DNA of 64,000 nucleotides from Cryoendolithus antarcticus (lineage: Eukaryota > Ascomycota > Dothideomycetes > Cladosporiales > Cladosporiaceae). Below are positions 33,900-45,400 of this stretch, piece after piece. Under the pieces are notes generated by a model. That model was not told where the DNA came from. It saw only the letters and a program-made list of their open reading frames with translations, and did no database searches. Each line of letters starts with the position of its first letter. The stretch's first letter is position 1. Location: contig NAJO01000015.1 of NCBI GenBank assembly GCA_002077065.1, positions 372,001 through 436,000 of the forward strand, written 5' to 3'. Position numbers and translations under genes: made by a program.

Positions 33900-34407
33900 T
33901 TACCGCCACCACCATAAGCTCGTCTCGCGCTCCGTCTCCTTTCTCATACCGACTGCCTTCTGAGCAGTCACCATCAGCCATGTCCGCAGATCCGCCAGTC
34001 CCGTGACCCTGAGAAGCTTGCCAATACTCTGAGCGCAGTATCCACCCACATCAGCACGCTGTAAGGTCGCAAGGACCTCGCCTGCTGATGGAAGTACAAA
34101 GAGCGACTGCGAGTTGGCAGATGAAATCACTGGAATGAACGTCAGCTGAAGTCTCGGAGCATCGAAACAATGCGTATGCCTTACTAGCCGTGATCCCGTC
34201 GTAGAAACCCAGAAAGTAGATGATCGGCCCCAGGTAGAATCCTCCAGAGTACACCACTACACCCTTGATGAGCTCCACGATCACGATCTCGGGATTCGCC
34301 TTAATCCACTGGTAAGCCTCCCCGGACAGCTGCGTGAGTTCGGACGTGGCGACGGCAGACTCGCGATGGCTGTGGCCCACGACCATGTCGCCGAATGTAG
34401 TTGACAT
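33900..34407 (-). CDS. IFI6/ISG12-like small membrane protein (divergent)
   Basis: Exons 34407-34185 and 34129-33900 encode 150 residues; the 55-nt intron (GTAAGG, CTGAC branch, CAG) is in phase 1. The product aligns by eye with the neighbouring gene: WIKANPEIVIVELIKGVVVY matches FIKDNPEITGLVIVGGLVLL, and AGEVLATLQRADVGGY matches AGAFATAQSAAMSGY. Both introns also fall at the same place and phase. It lacks some Gly/Ala-rich sequence of the other copy and has a basic Trp-rich end (SLWWWR). A possible 5' UTR intron is seen at 34618-34535 (GTGAGT..CACAG). Function is unknown in fungi; animal relatives act at mitochondria or the nuclear envelope. Confidence 0.62.
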
Positions 34408-34940
34408 GGTCTTGACGTAGTCTACAACATTCTGAGGAGAGCTCTTTGGCGCGGGCGTGGGGTTATACAGACCAGGCAGGTTGAAGGCGGCAGTGGTCGA
34501 GAAGCAGTCTGAAGACCTGCATCATGACTCTGGACTGTGAGTGCTTAGCGGTCAGCCGTGAGGGTGCCGCTGCTGGTTTTAAGACGACTGAGGGGAACTT
34601 ATACTCACCCATGCAATTGTGCGTGAACGAGGCGCTGCAGGTGACTGGTGAAGTGAGGTGTTTGAACATCACGTCAGGTCTGGTGCTGCATAGGTCCAGA
34701 CTGCGGAGAAGGCTCCAAAGGACATGGCGAAGGTCGTGAAGCAACGAGTGAGGTTGAGTAGGCGTTTGAGCAGATGTAGCACAAGTAAGGAAGTTACGAG
34801 CACTTGTGAAGAGAGTGTAAAACCCAGACCTTCGGCTGATGTGCGATCGCGTCGCCAAATACTGTGAAATGCGACCCGCCGGTAGATGCAATATGCTCTC
34901 ATACATCCCCTACGCCTGCAGCTTCGATCACAACTCAACC
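34408..34940. other. Spacer between tandem paralogues
   Basis: It contains frames on the minus strand (for example 34906-34463) without recognisable features. The likely 5' UTR intron of the downstream gene (34618-34535) falls here. Confidence 0.4.
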
Positions 34941-35419
34941 TCACAGCTTGCTCTTCAACGGCTCTTGCTGCCTATCGCCGAGTAGACCTTTTCCAAGCAC
35001 CAACATCATCAGATCACCCATCGCGATACCCTGGACGACTCCGTTGACGGCCGAAAGTCCATACCCACTCATAGCAGCGCTCTGAGCTGTTGCAAACGCG
35101 CCCGCAGCAGGCACTACACCGACGACGGCCTGCCACTCTGCAGCCAGAGACCCTAGACAAGTCATTAGCACAATACCGCTTGACCTTGGCTTAGCGCACG
35201 CTCACCCGCTGCAGGTCCTGTAGCCGTGAACCCGAACATCTCCAGTGCAGGAGCAGTTGCCAGCTGAGGGCATAAGAGTACGAGACCACCGACGATGACA
35301 AGACCGGTGATCTCGGGGTTGTCCTTGATGAACTGCAGCATATCGCTGGCTAAATTTTCCAGCTTTGTTGCGTAGAGGGAGAGTTTGGTCATTGCTGATG
35401 AGGCCCAGAGTATGGTCAT
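34941..35419 (-). CDS. IFI6/ISG12-like small membrane protein
   Basis: Exons 35419-35206 and 35152-34941 encode 141 residues. The 53-nt intron (GTGAGC, GCTAAT branch, TAG; phase 1) lies inside the conserved block, giving FGFTATGPAAGSLAAEWQAV. The Gly/Ala-rich hydrophobic region, with FATAQSAAMSGYG and GLVIVGGLVLLCPQL, is the interferon-inducible 6-16 (IFI6/IFI27) domain, a short two- to three-helix membrane module. The start MTILWASSAMTKLS is the first ATG; another lies at 35392. The tandem copy next to it has the same intron position, so the pair arose by duplication. Confidence 0.7.
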
Positions 35420-35796
35420 GAGGATGCGGGTGGCGTCCAAGTGTAGTGCGCGATCAAGTCTTCGTTGGGAGCCAAATTCGTCGCGCTCGGTTGATGCAAG
35501 CTATCGACGGCAGGGACGGTCGACCTCAGCGTACTTGTATACCCCACAGCACTAGAGGCGTACACTCAGTAAAGTCGCCTTGAGTGAATCTCGATGAGGG
35601 CTCAGCCTTGCAGAAACTGCGCAAGCATACGCCGCATATGCATCCGCAGCGAATCATTGGTCCAGAATCGTCCCCAGTGATAGGAGGCGCTTCGATGCAT
35701 GATCTGTGCTGTGCCGTAGTGCAGCCTCAGGCCATCACAGTCACATCAGAGCATCTTGTATTTGCCGTGACTGTGATATCAGCATGTTCATACATC
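35420..35796. other. Intergenic spacer
   Basis: A short promoter-sized gap between two minus-strand genes. The plus-strand frame 35584-36180 overlaps the beta-glucosidase end and is a shadow. Confidence 0.5.
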
Positions 35797-38745
35797 TCAT
35801 CCTACCAATTCGAAAGTACTGCAATGCCCCTCATCTCTGCTACTGAACCCCAAGCACACCGTAAACTCGCCCTTTGGCACAACCCAGTTCTGCACCTCTA
35901 CGTCCCAGTAGCTGCAGTCCTTCCTCGTCAGCTCCAGCTTCACCGGCTGCCGTTTCTCCTCATTGCTCGTCCCAACGAATATCTTGTCCCACTGACGCAG
36001 CACCCTGACAGGGAAGTCTATGGGCTTGCCGGAAGGAGACATAACGTTGGGAGGGAAGGAGAGATAGGCTTGCACGACTGCTTGGCCGGGAACGGAACCC
36101 GTGTTCGTCAGGGTGGCTTGGACTTTGAGGGCCGTGGTGTAAAGATCGGGATTGCCGCCTTCCGCTCCGCCAGCGGGTGAGAGGGGATTCGGGGTTGCGT
36201 ATCCGACTGGGTAGGGATATGCCCCTACTTTGATGGTAGACAGAGAGGCGATGTAGGGGTATACGTATTTCTTCAGATTTTTCATGCCCTTTGGCCAGAG
36301 CGCTTCAGCGGCATCTGGGACCTCGGTCGAGAGTTGCGGTGCTACTAGGGCGTCTGGACGGGGTGCAGGAGTAGCTCCGGAGAGGCCTTGAGGGTTGAGG
36401 AACATGGAGGAGAGCTTGAATATTGTGTAGGAGAGGCCGAAGCCGAATTCGTAGCGGGGTGCAATGGACTGTTTGTCGAAGTAGCGGTAGTCGATGTAGA
36501 GCCCTTCGGTGAAATCTTGTTGAGGGACGATGGCATTGGGTAGGTACATTATGCCAGACGTGGGACCGTAGTCTTTCTCATCTTTGGCAATGGTGTATGG
36601 CAGAGCACCAGAGGGATTGACGTCGCCGAAGAGAACGTCGGCTAGTGCGTTGCCCGCTTCCTCTCCAGGAAGGTGGGCGATCAGAACGGCTTTGACGCCG
36701 GGCAGGTCGATCCACTTCTCCAGGATGACGGGACCGACAGTATTGAGCATGACGATTGTGTCGCCACCACAGTTCTCTGCGACGCTCTTCACGAGCTTGT
36801 CACCGCCTTTCTGAGCGTACAGATCATTCCTGTCGCCTTTTACGCCGTTCCAGCTGACGAAGCCTTCGCCTGCATCAGCCGAGATGAATGCGATGCACAA
36901 GTCTTGCTCTTTCGCGAGCTTAGCCACCTTCTTGCCAGAATTGTCAGCAAGGCCAGAGAAGTCGACCCTGTCACCATCGAAGTTATGGTGCAAGGCGTCG
37001 ACTGGGGTACTCAGATACGGCAGCTCGACAGCACCAGATCCCCAGCCCATCGCGAGAGTTCCAGTGTTGCAGGCACGATCTTTGCAAGCATTGTTACCAG
37101 CCGGGTTCGGAAATGCGCCATCGCCGAAGACAGCGATCTTGACTTTCTCGTTTGTGGTCTCGATGCCGCTGCCATCACGCTTCAGCGGCAGGACATCGCC
37201 CTCGTTCTTGACCATGACGATGCCCTCAGCGGCGATCTGCCTTGCTAGATTATCGTGATCACCACCTTCAGTCGTGTTCTGGGTTTGCACAAACTTATTG
37301 ATCACACCCTTCTCCTTCGCGTCGGGCGATCCAGGGTGCAGCAGGCCCTCCTCGTCGTCCGTCCAGCTACTGAAGTTTGGTCCTCCACCATCCTTCTCAG
37401 CAGGCCATGCAGTCGCATTATCCTGCTCCAGCTGATACCAAGCAGCCACGATCCTCATCGTCATGTCGTTGAGTCGATCCATAGGTACGCTGGAGTTCAG
37501 CACTGCCTTCGTAAGCTCCGAACCCCACAATGACTTCCCGTCAGCCCAACTCAATCCATCACCAGGCATGTTCATGTCCAGCCCAGCAAGCGCCGAAGCC
37601 ACGCCGGATCTCTGGGCGAGCCAATCCGATTGCACAAAGCCCTGGAAGCCCAGCTCATCCTTCAAGATCCCGTTCAGCAGCGCAGAGTTTTGGCAAGCGT
37701 ACGAGTTGTTGACCTGGTTGTAGCTACACATCACGCTCGCTACACCAGCCCTGACGCTCTCGGCAAAGGGCCAAGCGTACATCTCTCTCATGGTCCGATC
37801 ATCGATGTTCGACGAGATCGCATTCGGTGTGCCCCACTCCCAACTCTGCCGGAAGTGCTCCTGCTCGTTAGCCACGTAGTGCTTCGCTGTGGCAATGACA
37901 CCTGAGTCCTGGATCCCCTTGATGGTCTGTGCTGCCGCATAGCTTTGCAGCACCGGATCCGCGCCGAAGCCCTCCCAATTCCTGCCTCCAGCTGGGAGTC
38001 TGCCGAGCGGTCCCATCGATGGCCCGAGCAGCACATTAATGCCCTTCTTTTTTGCCTGAAAGCCATGCGCCTTACCTCGCTCGTACATCAAATTCTTGTT
38101 CCACGTCGCGCCTACAGTGACACCAGCTGGGAATGCAGTAGCATTATCCGCGAAACGCAACCCCAGAGGCCCATCCTGCAGACAAAGACTGGGGAAGCCC
38201 AATCTCTCCACGGGTCCAGTATTGCCTACGCACATCCCCATACTCCACCCAATGCCGGTCGTAACATTCACCTTCTCCACCAGTGTCATCTGCCCTACAA
38301 GCTTCGCCGCTTTCTCATAGCTCTCGGACCAGGCTTTCACAGACCCACCTGCCGGACTAGGGTACCAGGGTGGTGACTGCCCATCTAGAGGCACTGACTT
38401 TGAGTACGCCCAGAACCCTCCAACGCCCAGAAGTAGGGACAGCGCAACGACGAAGAGGAGTATGAGACTGCAGAGGAATCGGGAGGGAATGAGATATCGT
38501 GTCCAGCCTGTCCTGGTGCGCTTTGGATCGAGCCATGCTAGGGATTGCTTCCCTGCGGTCTCTTTGCTGTAGGATCCAGGTTGCAGTGGCTGCGAGGCAT
38601 CGTCTTGGTAGGCGCGTTGCGAGGAGAGTGGCGTATCTTGGCCGTCTTCGGAGTCCGAGGAGTAGCGATACGGCTGGTCGTAGGGACCACGTGAGGGAGA
38701 GTCCGAGCGGTCTAGCTCGTAGACTTGGGGGTCCTTGGGGGACAT
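35797..38745 (-). CDS. GH3 beta-glucosidase, membrane-anchored (BglE-like)
   Basis: An intronless gene of 982 residues. A hydrophilic cytosolic N-terminus of about 90 residues is followed by one membrane helix (FLCSLILLFVVALSLLLGVG, about 90-110), so it is type II. The GH3 barrel starts AWSESYEKAAKLVGQMTLVEK. KHYVANEQEHFR is the conserved KH block, and the nucleophile is Asp374 in FVQSDW. The second GH3 domain (VKIAVFGDGAFPNPAG..) and a C-terminal fibronectin III-like domain follow. The enzyme should release glucose from beta-glucosides at the cell surface. This architecture matches the aspergillus BglE type. It is followed (about 3.7 kb away) by the CBM20 giant gene on the other strand, with RSC8 between. 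Confidence 0.93.
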   Translation of the reverse strand: MSPKDPQVYELDRSDSPSRGPYDQPYRYSSDSEDGQDTPLSSQRAYQDDASQPLQPGSYSKETAGKQSLAWLDPKRTRTGWTRYLIPSRFLCSLILLFVVALSLLLGVGGFWAYSKSVPLDGQSPPWYPSPAGGSVKAWSESYEKAAKLVGQMTLVEKVNVTTGIGWSMGMCVGNTGPVERLGFPSLCLQDGPLGLRFADNATAFPAGVTVGATWNKNLMYERGKAHGFQAKKKGINVLLGPSMGPLGRLPAGGRNWEGFGADPVLQSYAAAQTIKGIQDSGVIATAKHYVANEQEHFRQSWEWGTPNAISSNIDDRTMREMYAWPFAESVRAGVASVMCSYNQVNNSYACQNSALLNGILKDELGFQGFVQSDWLAQRSGVASALAGLDMNMPGDGLSWADGKSLWGSELTKAVLNSSVPMDRLNDMTMRIVAAWYQLEQDNATAWPAEKDGGGPNFSSWTDDEEGLLHPGSPDAKEKGVINKFVQTQNTTEGGDHDNLARQIAAEGIVMVKNEGDVLPLKRDGSGIETTNEKVKIAVFGDGAFPNPAGNNACKDRACNTGTLAMGWGSGAVELPYLSTPVDALHHNFDGDRVDFSGLADNSGKKVAKLAKEQDLCIAFISADAGEGFVSWNGVKGDRNDLYAQKGGDKLVKSVAENCGGDTIVMLNTVGPVILEKWIDLPGVKAVLIAHLPGEEAGNALADVLFGDVNPSGALPYTIAKDEKDYGPTSGIMYLPNAIVPQQDFTEGLYIDYRYFDKQSIAPRYEFGFGLSYTIFKLSSMFLNPQGLSGATPAPRPDALVAPQLSTEVPDAAEALWPKGMKNLKKYVYPYIASLSTIKVGAYPYPVGYATPNPLSPAGGAEGGNPDLYTTALKVQATLTNTGSVPGQAVVQAYLSFPPNVMSPSGKPIDFPVRVLRQWDKIFVGTSNEEKRQPVKLELTRKDCSYWDVEVQNWVVPKGEFTVCLGFSSRDEGHCSTFELVG

Positions 38746-39220
38746 GTCGACGGCGATGACTTTTGATTGCTAGCGCATATTGGATGTGGAGGAAGAGACG
38801 CTTGGCTGTAGCGACTGCAGCGCTTGTTCGCTTCAGCAGTTTCAAGTTCGAGAAGAGCTGCAATGTGCATCGAGTGTGAATTGGATTGGGCTCGTGAATC
38901 GTTTAGAGGTTCCCCTGCAGCGGAACTGCGTCCCGAATCTCCGCCAGGGCACGTGGAGATTGACGCTAGTGAAGGTAGATTCTGGGATGAAGTGAACATT
39001 GGGCACATACAGCTTATGCTTGTGCATTGGCCAGCCCACTTCGTAATGGGCAGACAGTGACGCCTGTGCAACATGAGCTTGACTCTCTCTCTCTCTCTCT
39101 CAAAGACCATATTGATACACAATTCTACTCGTGCCCGTGCCCTGCCCGTGCACCTTCGATTTCATGTAAACCCCATCCTTTCCCCGGACGCCAAAAGAAA
39201 ATCCTGCTCCTTTTCAATAC
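38746..39220. other. Spacer with CT microsatellite
   Basis: A (CT)n run of about 20 nt occurs at 39081-39101. The rest is the promoter side of the beta-glucosidase and the 3' flank of RSC8. Confidence 0.55.
39082..39101. repeat. CT dinucleotide microsatellite
   Basis: About ten tandem CT units read directly in the sequence. They are in non-coding DNA. Confidence 0.9.
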
Positions 39221-41364
39221 TCAGATCTCCAGCCTCACATACCCCTCCCCATCCCCCAACGGCTCAACAGCATCATTCCCATTCCCCTGCACGCCCACGA
39301 ACCCCTCCTCCATCCCACCAGCTCCTAGACCCACGCGTCCAAGTCTACCCTCAACCTCCCTGACCCTCTTGCGGAAGTTCAGTCTATCCAAGAACAGCCT
39401 CTGCCGCATCCTCTCGACTTCCCGCCGCTCAGCGAGTAACAGCGCCTCCATCTCCGAGAATTGCTGCATTTTCAGCTCGAGCTTCTGGATCTGCAGGTTC
39501 ACGGCTGCGGAGACTTGAGCCGTGAGCTGGCGCTCTGTGTGAGAGGCGAGAGCGGCCGAGCGGGCGGCTGTGAGAGCGAGGGCTTGTGTGGGAAGAGGGA
39601 GGGAGGATGATGAGGTATCGCGGGTGGCGACGGCGGTGGAGTCGATGTCCATGGACGTCGAATCTGACTCGGGCTTCACGGCTGCATCTGTAGCGCCAGG
39701 GTGCGAGTCGGCTTCTATGCGCGAGCGGAGCTGTTTGCGCATCTGCTCGACGGACTGCCCGGCTGCTTTGGCGGTCGTGGCTGGGTCTGCCAAGCCGGCT
39801 AGGAAGCCCATGACAGAAAGCACTGGATTGTCGTACTGGCTGAACGGCAAGCGGCCACCGCTGAGATAGCCGAGGTCTGTGTTGCCATTGCTGTTGGCAT
39901 TGTCGCCACCCTCGAGGTACTTGTCCTCGATCTCGAGCTGCAAGAAGCGCAGCACGCACTCCTCGCGAGTACGAGTACCAACGTGATCGGCAACCGACTC
40001 CCAGTTGTCGTCGAACATCTCCAGGCCTTCGAGGAGAAGAAGAAGCTCGGCATCAGACCATGGCTTTTCCTGCGTGCCGACTCCGCGGTAGCCTTCCTCT
40101 TCGAGCTTGACGTAGTCTGCTGCTGATGTCGATGAAGGGAAGCGTGCTTCTTGGTAGCATAAGCTGCAGAGATCGTATCGCTGGTCCTTGCTCGGCTTGG
40201 GCGTTGCAGCGTTCGCGAGCGGGTTCTTCGAATTGTGATATCGAAGACGAGTGCAGTTCTTACCGCAAGAATGACAGAAATGCTCCTTCGTCTCCTTCTT
40301 GACGAGTGAGGCGTCACTACGACCAGAAAGGTCTTTGCCCTTGTCATCGTAGATATTCCTGCGGACCTCGAGGTTGAGATCCGAAGACTGTGCTGTGGAC
40401 GTGGCAAGAGCTTCCGTTTTTGGGTAGGGCTTGCCAGCTGTGATTGAGCTGTTGGGCGCGGGCTGGTGTTGTTGCAGGCCGCGCGGTGTATCGGCTGTGA
40501 TGCGGAAATGACCTGTGAATGGAGGACCAATACTGGATGGTCGTGTGTCTGGGTCAACCTGGACTGGACGTCAGCTTGTGTCTCGCGTCGCCACGTACTC
40601 ATGCCAAGACATACCTGGTAGTTCACGAGTCCCCACTGCTCCAAGAACTGATGCACCCTCATGATCGCACACACATCTCCGGCCAAGTTTCTCCGGCACG
40701 CCGTGACTGTCAGGTACTCCGCAGGGTTCAGCCTATACGTGTTCACCATAAAGTCTCGATAGTCCTTGTAGACTGCCGGCGTCTTGCTGCGGTTGCGGTT
40801 GTTGAAGAACTCGGGCAATGCCTTCCTCTCGATAGAGTGAATGGCATGCATATCGAACCAAGCACTATACGACGGCATAATGATTGCGTGGGCCTGCTCA
40901 ATGAGGTGTGTACGCGCTGACTGCTCGGCATGAGCCTTCAGCATAGCTGGTGTGGTTGTAGGTGCGTCAGAAGTCACTGGAGGTTCAGCGTCAGGGATCT
41001 CATCGCCCTCAACCTCGTCAGCCCCACTACCCTCCTTCGTATCATCTAGCATCTCCTCATCGTCTCGGTCTTCCTCATCATCCTCGTCGTTCTCGGCTTG
41101 CTCCGCCTGGGGTGCGTCCGGCGCATCAAGAGGGTTGTCCGAGATCGCGCCTGCCGCTCCTGATGGGGCTGACTGGGCTTCAGCACTGTCTGTTGGGAGT
41201 GCGCTGTCCGTGTTGCCAGCCTCATCATCCATCTGTATGTCCTCCACCGTAGCTTCCTGGTCCGCGGTCCGCTCCGCCTCAATCGCCTCGTTCTCTGCCG
41301 CAATCAGCTGATCCGAGCCCTCTCCAGGCGCGAGACCATCTTCATCCGCAAAGCCGATCTCCAT
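39221..41364 (-). CDS. rsc8: SWI/SNF-RSC chromatin remodelling subunit SWI3/RSC8
   Basis: Exons 41364-40615 and 40558-39221 encode 695 residues. The 56-nt intron (GTATGT, CTGAC branch, CAG) is in phase 0. An acidic N-terminus (long Glu/Asp runs) precedes the SWIRM domain ([20 protein letters not shown] through [11 protein letters not shown]). A ZZ-like zinc cluster follows ([31 protein letters not shown], about 336-390). The SANT domain is at about 416-465 ([20 protein letters not shown]). The C-terminus is a coiled coil ([20 protein letters not shown]). This domain order is diagnostic. The protein is a scaffold dimer of SWI/SNF and RSC in the nucleus. All conserved blocks are intact. Confidence 0.95.
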
Positions 41365-42488
41365 GGCGTGCGATGGAGGAAGGGGTCAATGGATGATCAA
41401 GTCTCCCCGTCGCAAACCAGATATCGCATGCGCCGTGGGTTCGACCTCGACGATTCCTTGGCAGGGTTTGACGTCGTACGCGACAGTCACGAAACTTTTA
41501 TTTTGATGTTACGGCGACAGATGATGGGGTGGTATTCGAAGTTGCGTGTCGGATCGCGGTTTCGAGGGGACGTGTTGCTGGAGTTCTCGCGTTTGGATGG
41601 CACACGGAGCCGGCGAAACGTCTCACCGAGCGACGACCTCCGCCAAGGCGCATTCGTAGGGGATGGACGAGGGGGAGTACCTGAGAGGGCAGACCTGCTC
41701 GGAATGCGTGTACGGTCGAGAGTGCTCATATATACCGCGCTGCAACTGCGTGATTCCGGGAGTGCTGTTAACGAGAGACGGACGCAATTGTCAGATCACG
41801 GTCAAAGCTCAGGAACGCGCTTCCCTACACGCCACACACAAAACCTAGTGCTATGCTACGCGGCTTCAAGACCAACACCACGAACGTGTCGGCAACGATG
41901 AAGCACTATCGTCAATGAGAGCGTCATGTATCGCTTCATCGCGGTCCCGCAAGTTCGCGACCATCTGGTGCTGACTCCGCTATGGCTGAGGTGGCTGGGA
42001 TGTCACGAAGCCAGAAGGATCTCGCGAAAACACATACAGGAAGATGCAACACGCGTCTCTATGCAATTGAGCTGGTACCAGGTGAGCAACCGAGAGGTCA
42101 CTGGCTCCTCAAGTCGACATTTGAACCGCTCAAGGCGACTCTCGGAATTGTGTTCCTCGCGGCTAAGACTTGCCCCTTGCGTCGTTGACGAGCGCACTGC
42201 AGCAAATCAACCCTCGACGAGCACACGGCGAGAGGCTATGTAGAGAGATGGAATAGATCCAATGGCCGGGGCGGCTATTGGAACGGGCCTGCGTACCGTC
42301 CAGACCACAGTGCTGCTGGTCCGGTATGCTGGTTGTGGAGAGAGATTGCCTGGAATGCAGCTCGCGATGTCAACACGCGACCCCTGGGAACACGCAGGTA
42401 GGTCGGCTCTCTTGTCTCGCATGTTCGTGTTGCTGCACCATACTTGCATAGTTTGCAATACATACACTCTTTCCAAGGCTACGCCGCG
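41365..42488. other. Divergent intergenic region, 1.1 kb
   Basis: It lies between RSC8 (minus) and the giant CBM20 gene (plus). A plus frame at 41368-41901 (177 codons) has no recognisable domain and sits in the promoter of RSC8; I treat it as chance. No repeat was noticed. Confidence 0.45.
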
Positions 42489-45400
42489 ATGCGGTCCTCA
42501 TCATTCGTTCTGAGGGCAGCGCTCGCCGCGTTGTCCATACCTGGCGACACTCGAGTCGCTCTAGCCCAATCGCCGACGCCTGCGCAATCGTGGGCCCCTG
42601 CGGCAACTTGCAGCAATGGTGGTCCGAACCCGACTGGAGGCGCGTACACTGATCACTTCGGGGCGAACTACAGCGTTTCGTGCGGGCAGGATCTCGACGG
42701 CTATGTGTACGCTTCGGCCGGTGTCTCGGGTCAAGGCATTTGTGAGTGTGATCGAGTCCTTAGTCCCGCGATGACGATGCTAATTTCTTGTAGACGGCTG
42801 TTTCAAGGGTTGCGATAATCGCCCAACGTGTTCTGCGTTCGGCTACAACGGAACTGTCACCGGCCCAACGAGCGGAACGGGCACATGCTATTACAGAGCT
42901 GTCGCGGGGAACTATATATCTGCCAACATCTACGCAGCCGCAAACCTGATCAGCAACGGCACACCCCAGCTACCTTGTCCATACTACAATCAGACAGTCT
43001 ACACAGATGCCAGCAATGTGAAGTGGCAGGTCTAGTAAGTGCAATGCACTCCCTGGCGCCAAACCTCGCTAACGATGTGTGCAAGCTGTGGATTTGACCA
43101 GAACGCCAATGGTGCGGCCACTCCCGTGAGCTATGGCTACAACATGGCAGACTGTATAGCTCAGTGTGGAGCAGCCTCCGACTGCGGTTCGGTGTCTTAC
43201 GTCTACTCGGGCGACGAACAGACTGATGCTAGCACAAACAAGCAAGGCCAATGTTTCTTCAAGAAGGGCGCCTATCAAGCCAATGGTGGCGGTACTGCCA
43301 CAGTGAACTTCGCTGCCCTGGTGACTCCAAGGACCACAAGTGCCGCGGCTGGAGGAGCTACCATCACGACCACAACCGGCACATACTCTTCTGTGCCGTC
43401 GCCCACTGCTACGTGGACTCCTGCTGCGGCTTGCACGGCTGGTGGCCCGGCTGCTACTGGTGGTGCTTATACTGACGCGAATAGTGCTGTGTGGAACGTT
43501 GTTTGTGGTGCTGACAACAATAACGGGCAGTATTTTGAGAGCGCGAAGACCAACGGGCAGGGTATTTACTGTAAGTCAACTCACATGAACAGCTACAGTT
43601 CAATTCCTTGAACTAACTCCGAACAGCTTGTGCGAAGGGATGCGACGCCAGGCCATCTTGCACCGGCTACTCGTTCATCGGCAGCGTGACCGGACCGACC
43701 GGCGGCAGTGGTATATGCTACTATAAGAGTGCCGCTGCCAATGCATACTACTACAACTCGACTGTTTACGCAGCTGCGAACCTGATTTCCGGCACTCGCA
43801 GCCAGCCTTGCCCTGCATACAACGGCCAAAACTTGACCGCGAGCAACGGGGCCGTCTACTCGATCTACTGCGGTCAAGACTCCTCGACCACCAGCTCCTC
43901 GAACTCCGCGGTCCAGAACATGGCCCAGTGCGTGAATCTGTGCGAGACGACTGCAGGCTGTACAGGCGCATCCTACATCTACAGCACCTCGACCACGCAG
44001 ACTCCGCAGGGTGTGGATACCAAGGACGGCGAGGCGACCACTTATGGAACTTGCTACTTCCGCAACACTGCGCCGGTCACTCCTGGAGTTTCGACATATC
44101 GCAACTTTGCGCTTCGGATTGCGAACGCAGGGAGTAGTCCGCCTTCGGGCGCTACTACGAGCTTGTCGAGTACTTCGGCTGCGGCCGCGGCGACATCATC
44201 TGCTGCGGCTGCTTGCAACGGCACGCCCAGTCCCGGACTGTCTACACTGTCATGTAATGGGGCTAACGCTGGGGCTGGGAACGTTGGCCAGTATACAGAC
44301 GCTTGCGGATCATTGTACACTGTCTAGTAAGTTTCCCCTTTGATAGTACCAATGACATGGTGCTGACGTGATGTAGCTGCGGCAACGACACAGACGCCGG
44401 TGGCATCGGAGTGACAGCCAATCCTGCTACCATTCAAGGTTGCATGCAAGCATGCGACCAGTATACAGCGGCGACTTGCGTCGCGGCGACATTCAACGGA
44501 GGTTGCTAGTAAGTTGGCGGCACCCCATTGATGGTCGCTAACTGCTGACATCATGCACAGCCTCAAAACCTCATTCCGGACCTTGACGGCTGGTAATCCA
44601 AATCTTGCTGCCCTCGTGCGATATGTACCACCAAACCCGAACTACGCTGCTCCAGTCACATCCACAGCAGGTGGTTGTGGCTCTGCACTACCGTACGGCC
44701 TTGTTGCTGATGGCGCATCGGTGCTGGTCAATTTTACGAGTCCGACGGATGGCCTAGCACGGAATGCTCTCATACACGTTCCAAAGTTCTACTCCATAAC
44801 AAAGGCTTCGCCGGTCATTTTCGGGTTTCACGGCCAAAATGCTGATGCACCGACAATCGAATCCCAGACGGGCTTCAGCAACGGTAATCTCAACCCATAT
44901 GGCATTGCTGTGTACGTCAACGGGTATGGAAAGGGGTACCAGTCCAATCCAGCATGGGCGCCAGGTGGACAGTACGCGAATGTGGACGATATCGGGTTCA
45001 TCAACTACCTGATCGCCAACATTACCGCTACCTTCTGCGTCGACACCACTCGCATCTTCGCTGTCGGTCACAGTAACGGCGGTGGCTTCACTGGTGTCAT
45101 TGCTTGCGACCCTGGGCTTAGTAGCAAATTCGCCGCCATTGCTGGCAACTCCGCTGCACTGTACACCAACGTATCGAACAATGCGGTGCCGCTTCCCGAT
45201 CCGAATACCATCGACCCTGTTAACACTCCTGTCCAGCCTGTGTGCAGGATCAGCAAGCAGCTGCCAATCTTCGAATCGCATGGTACTGGCGACACGCAGA
45301 TCCAATATGCGGGTGCCACTGATCACAATGGCTTGGTCCTTCCCTCTCTCCCGCACTGGGCTACGAACAGAGCTCAGTTGGAGGGCTTCAGCACCACGAA

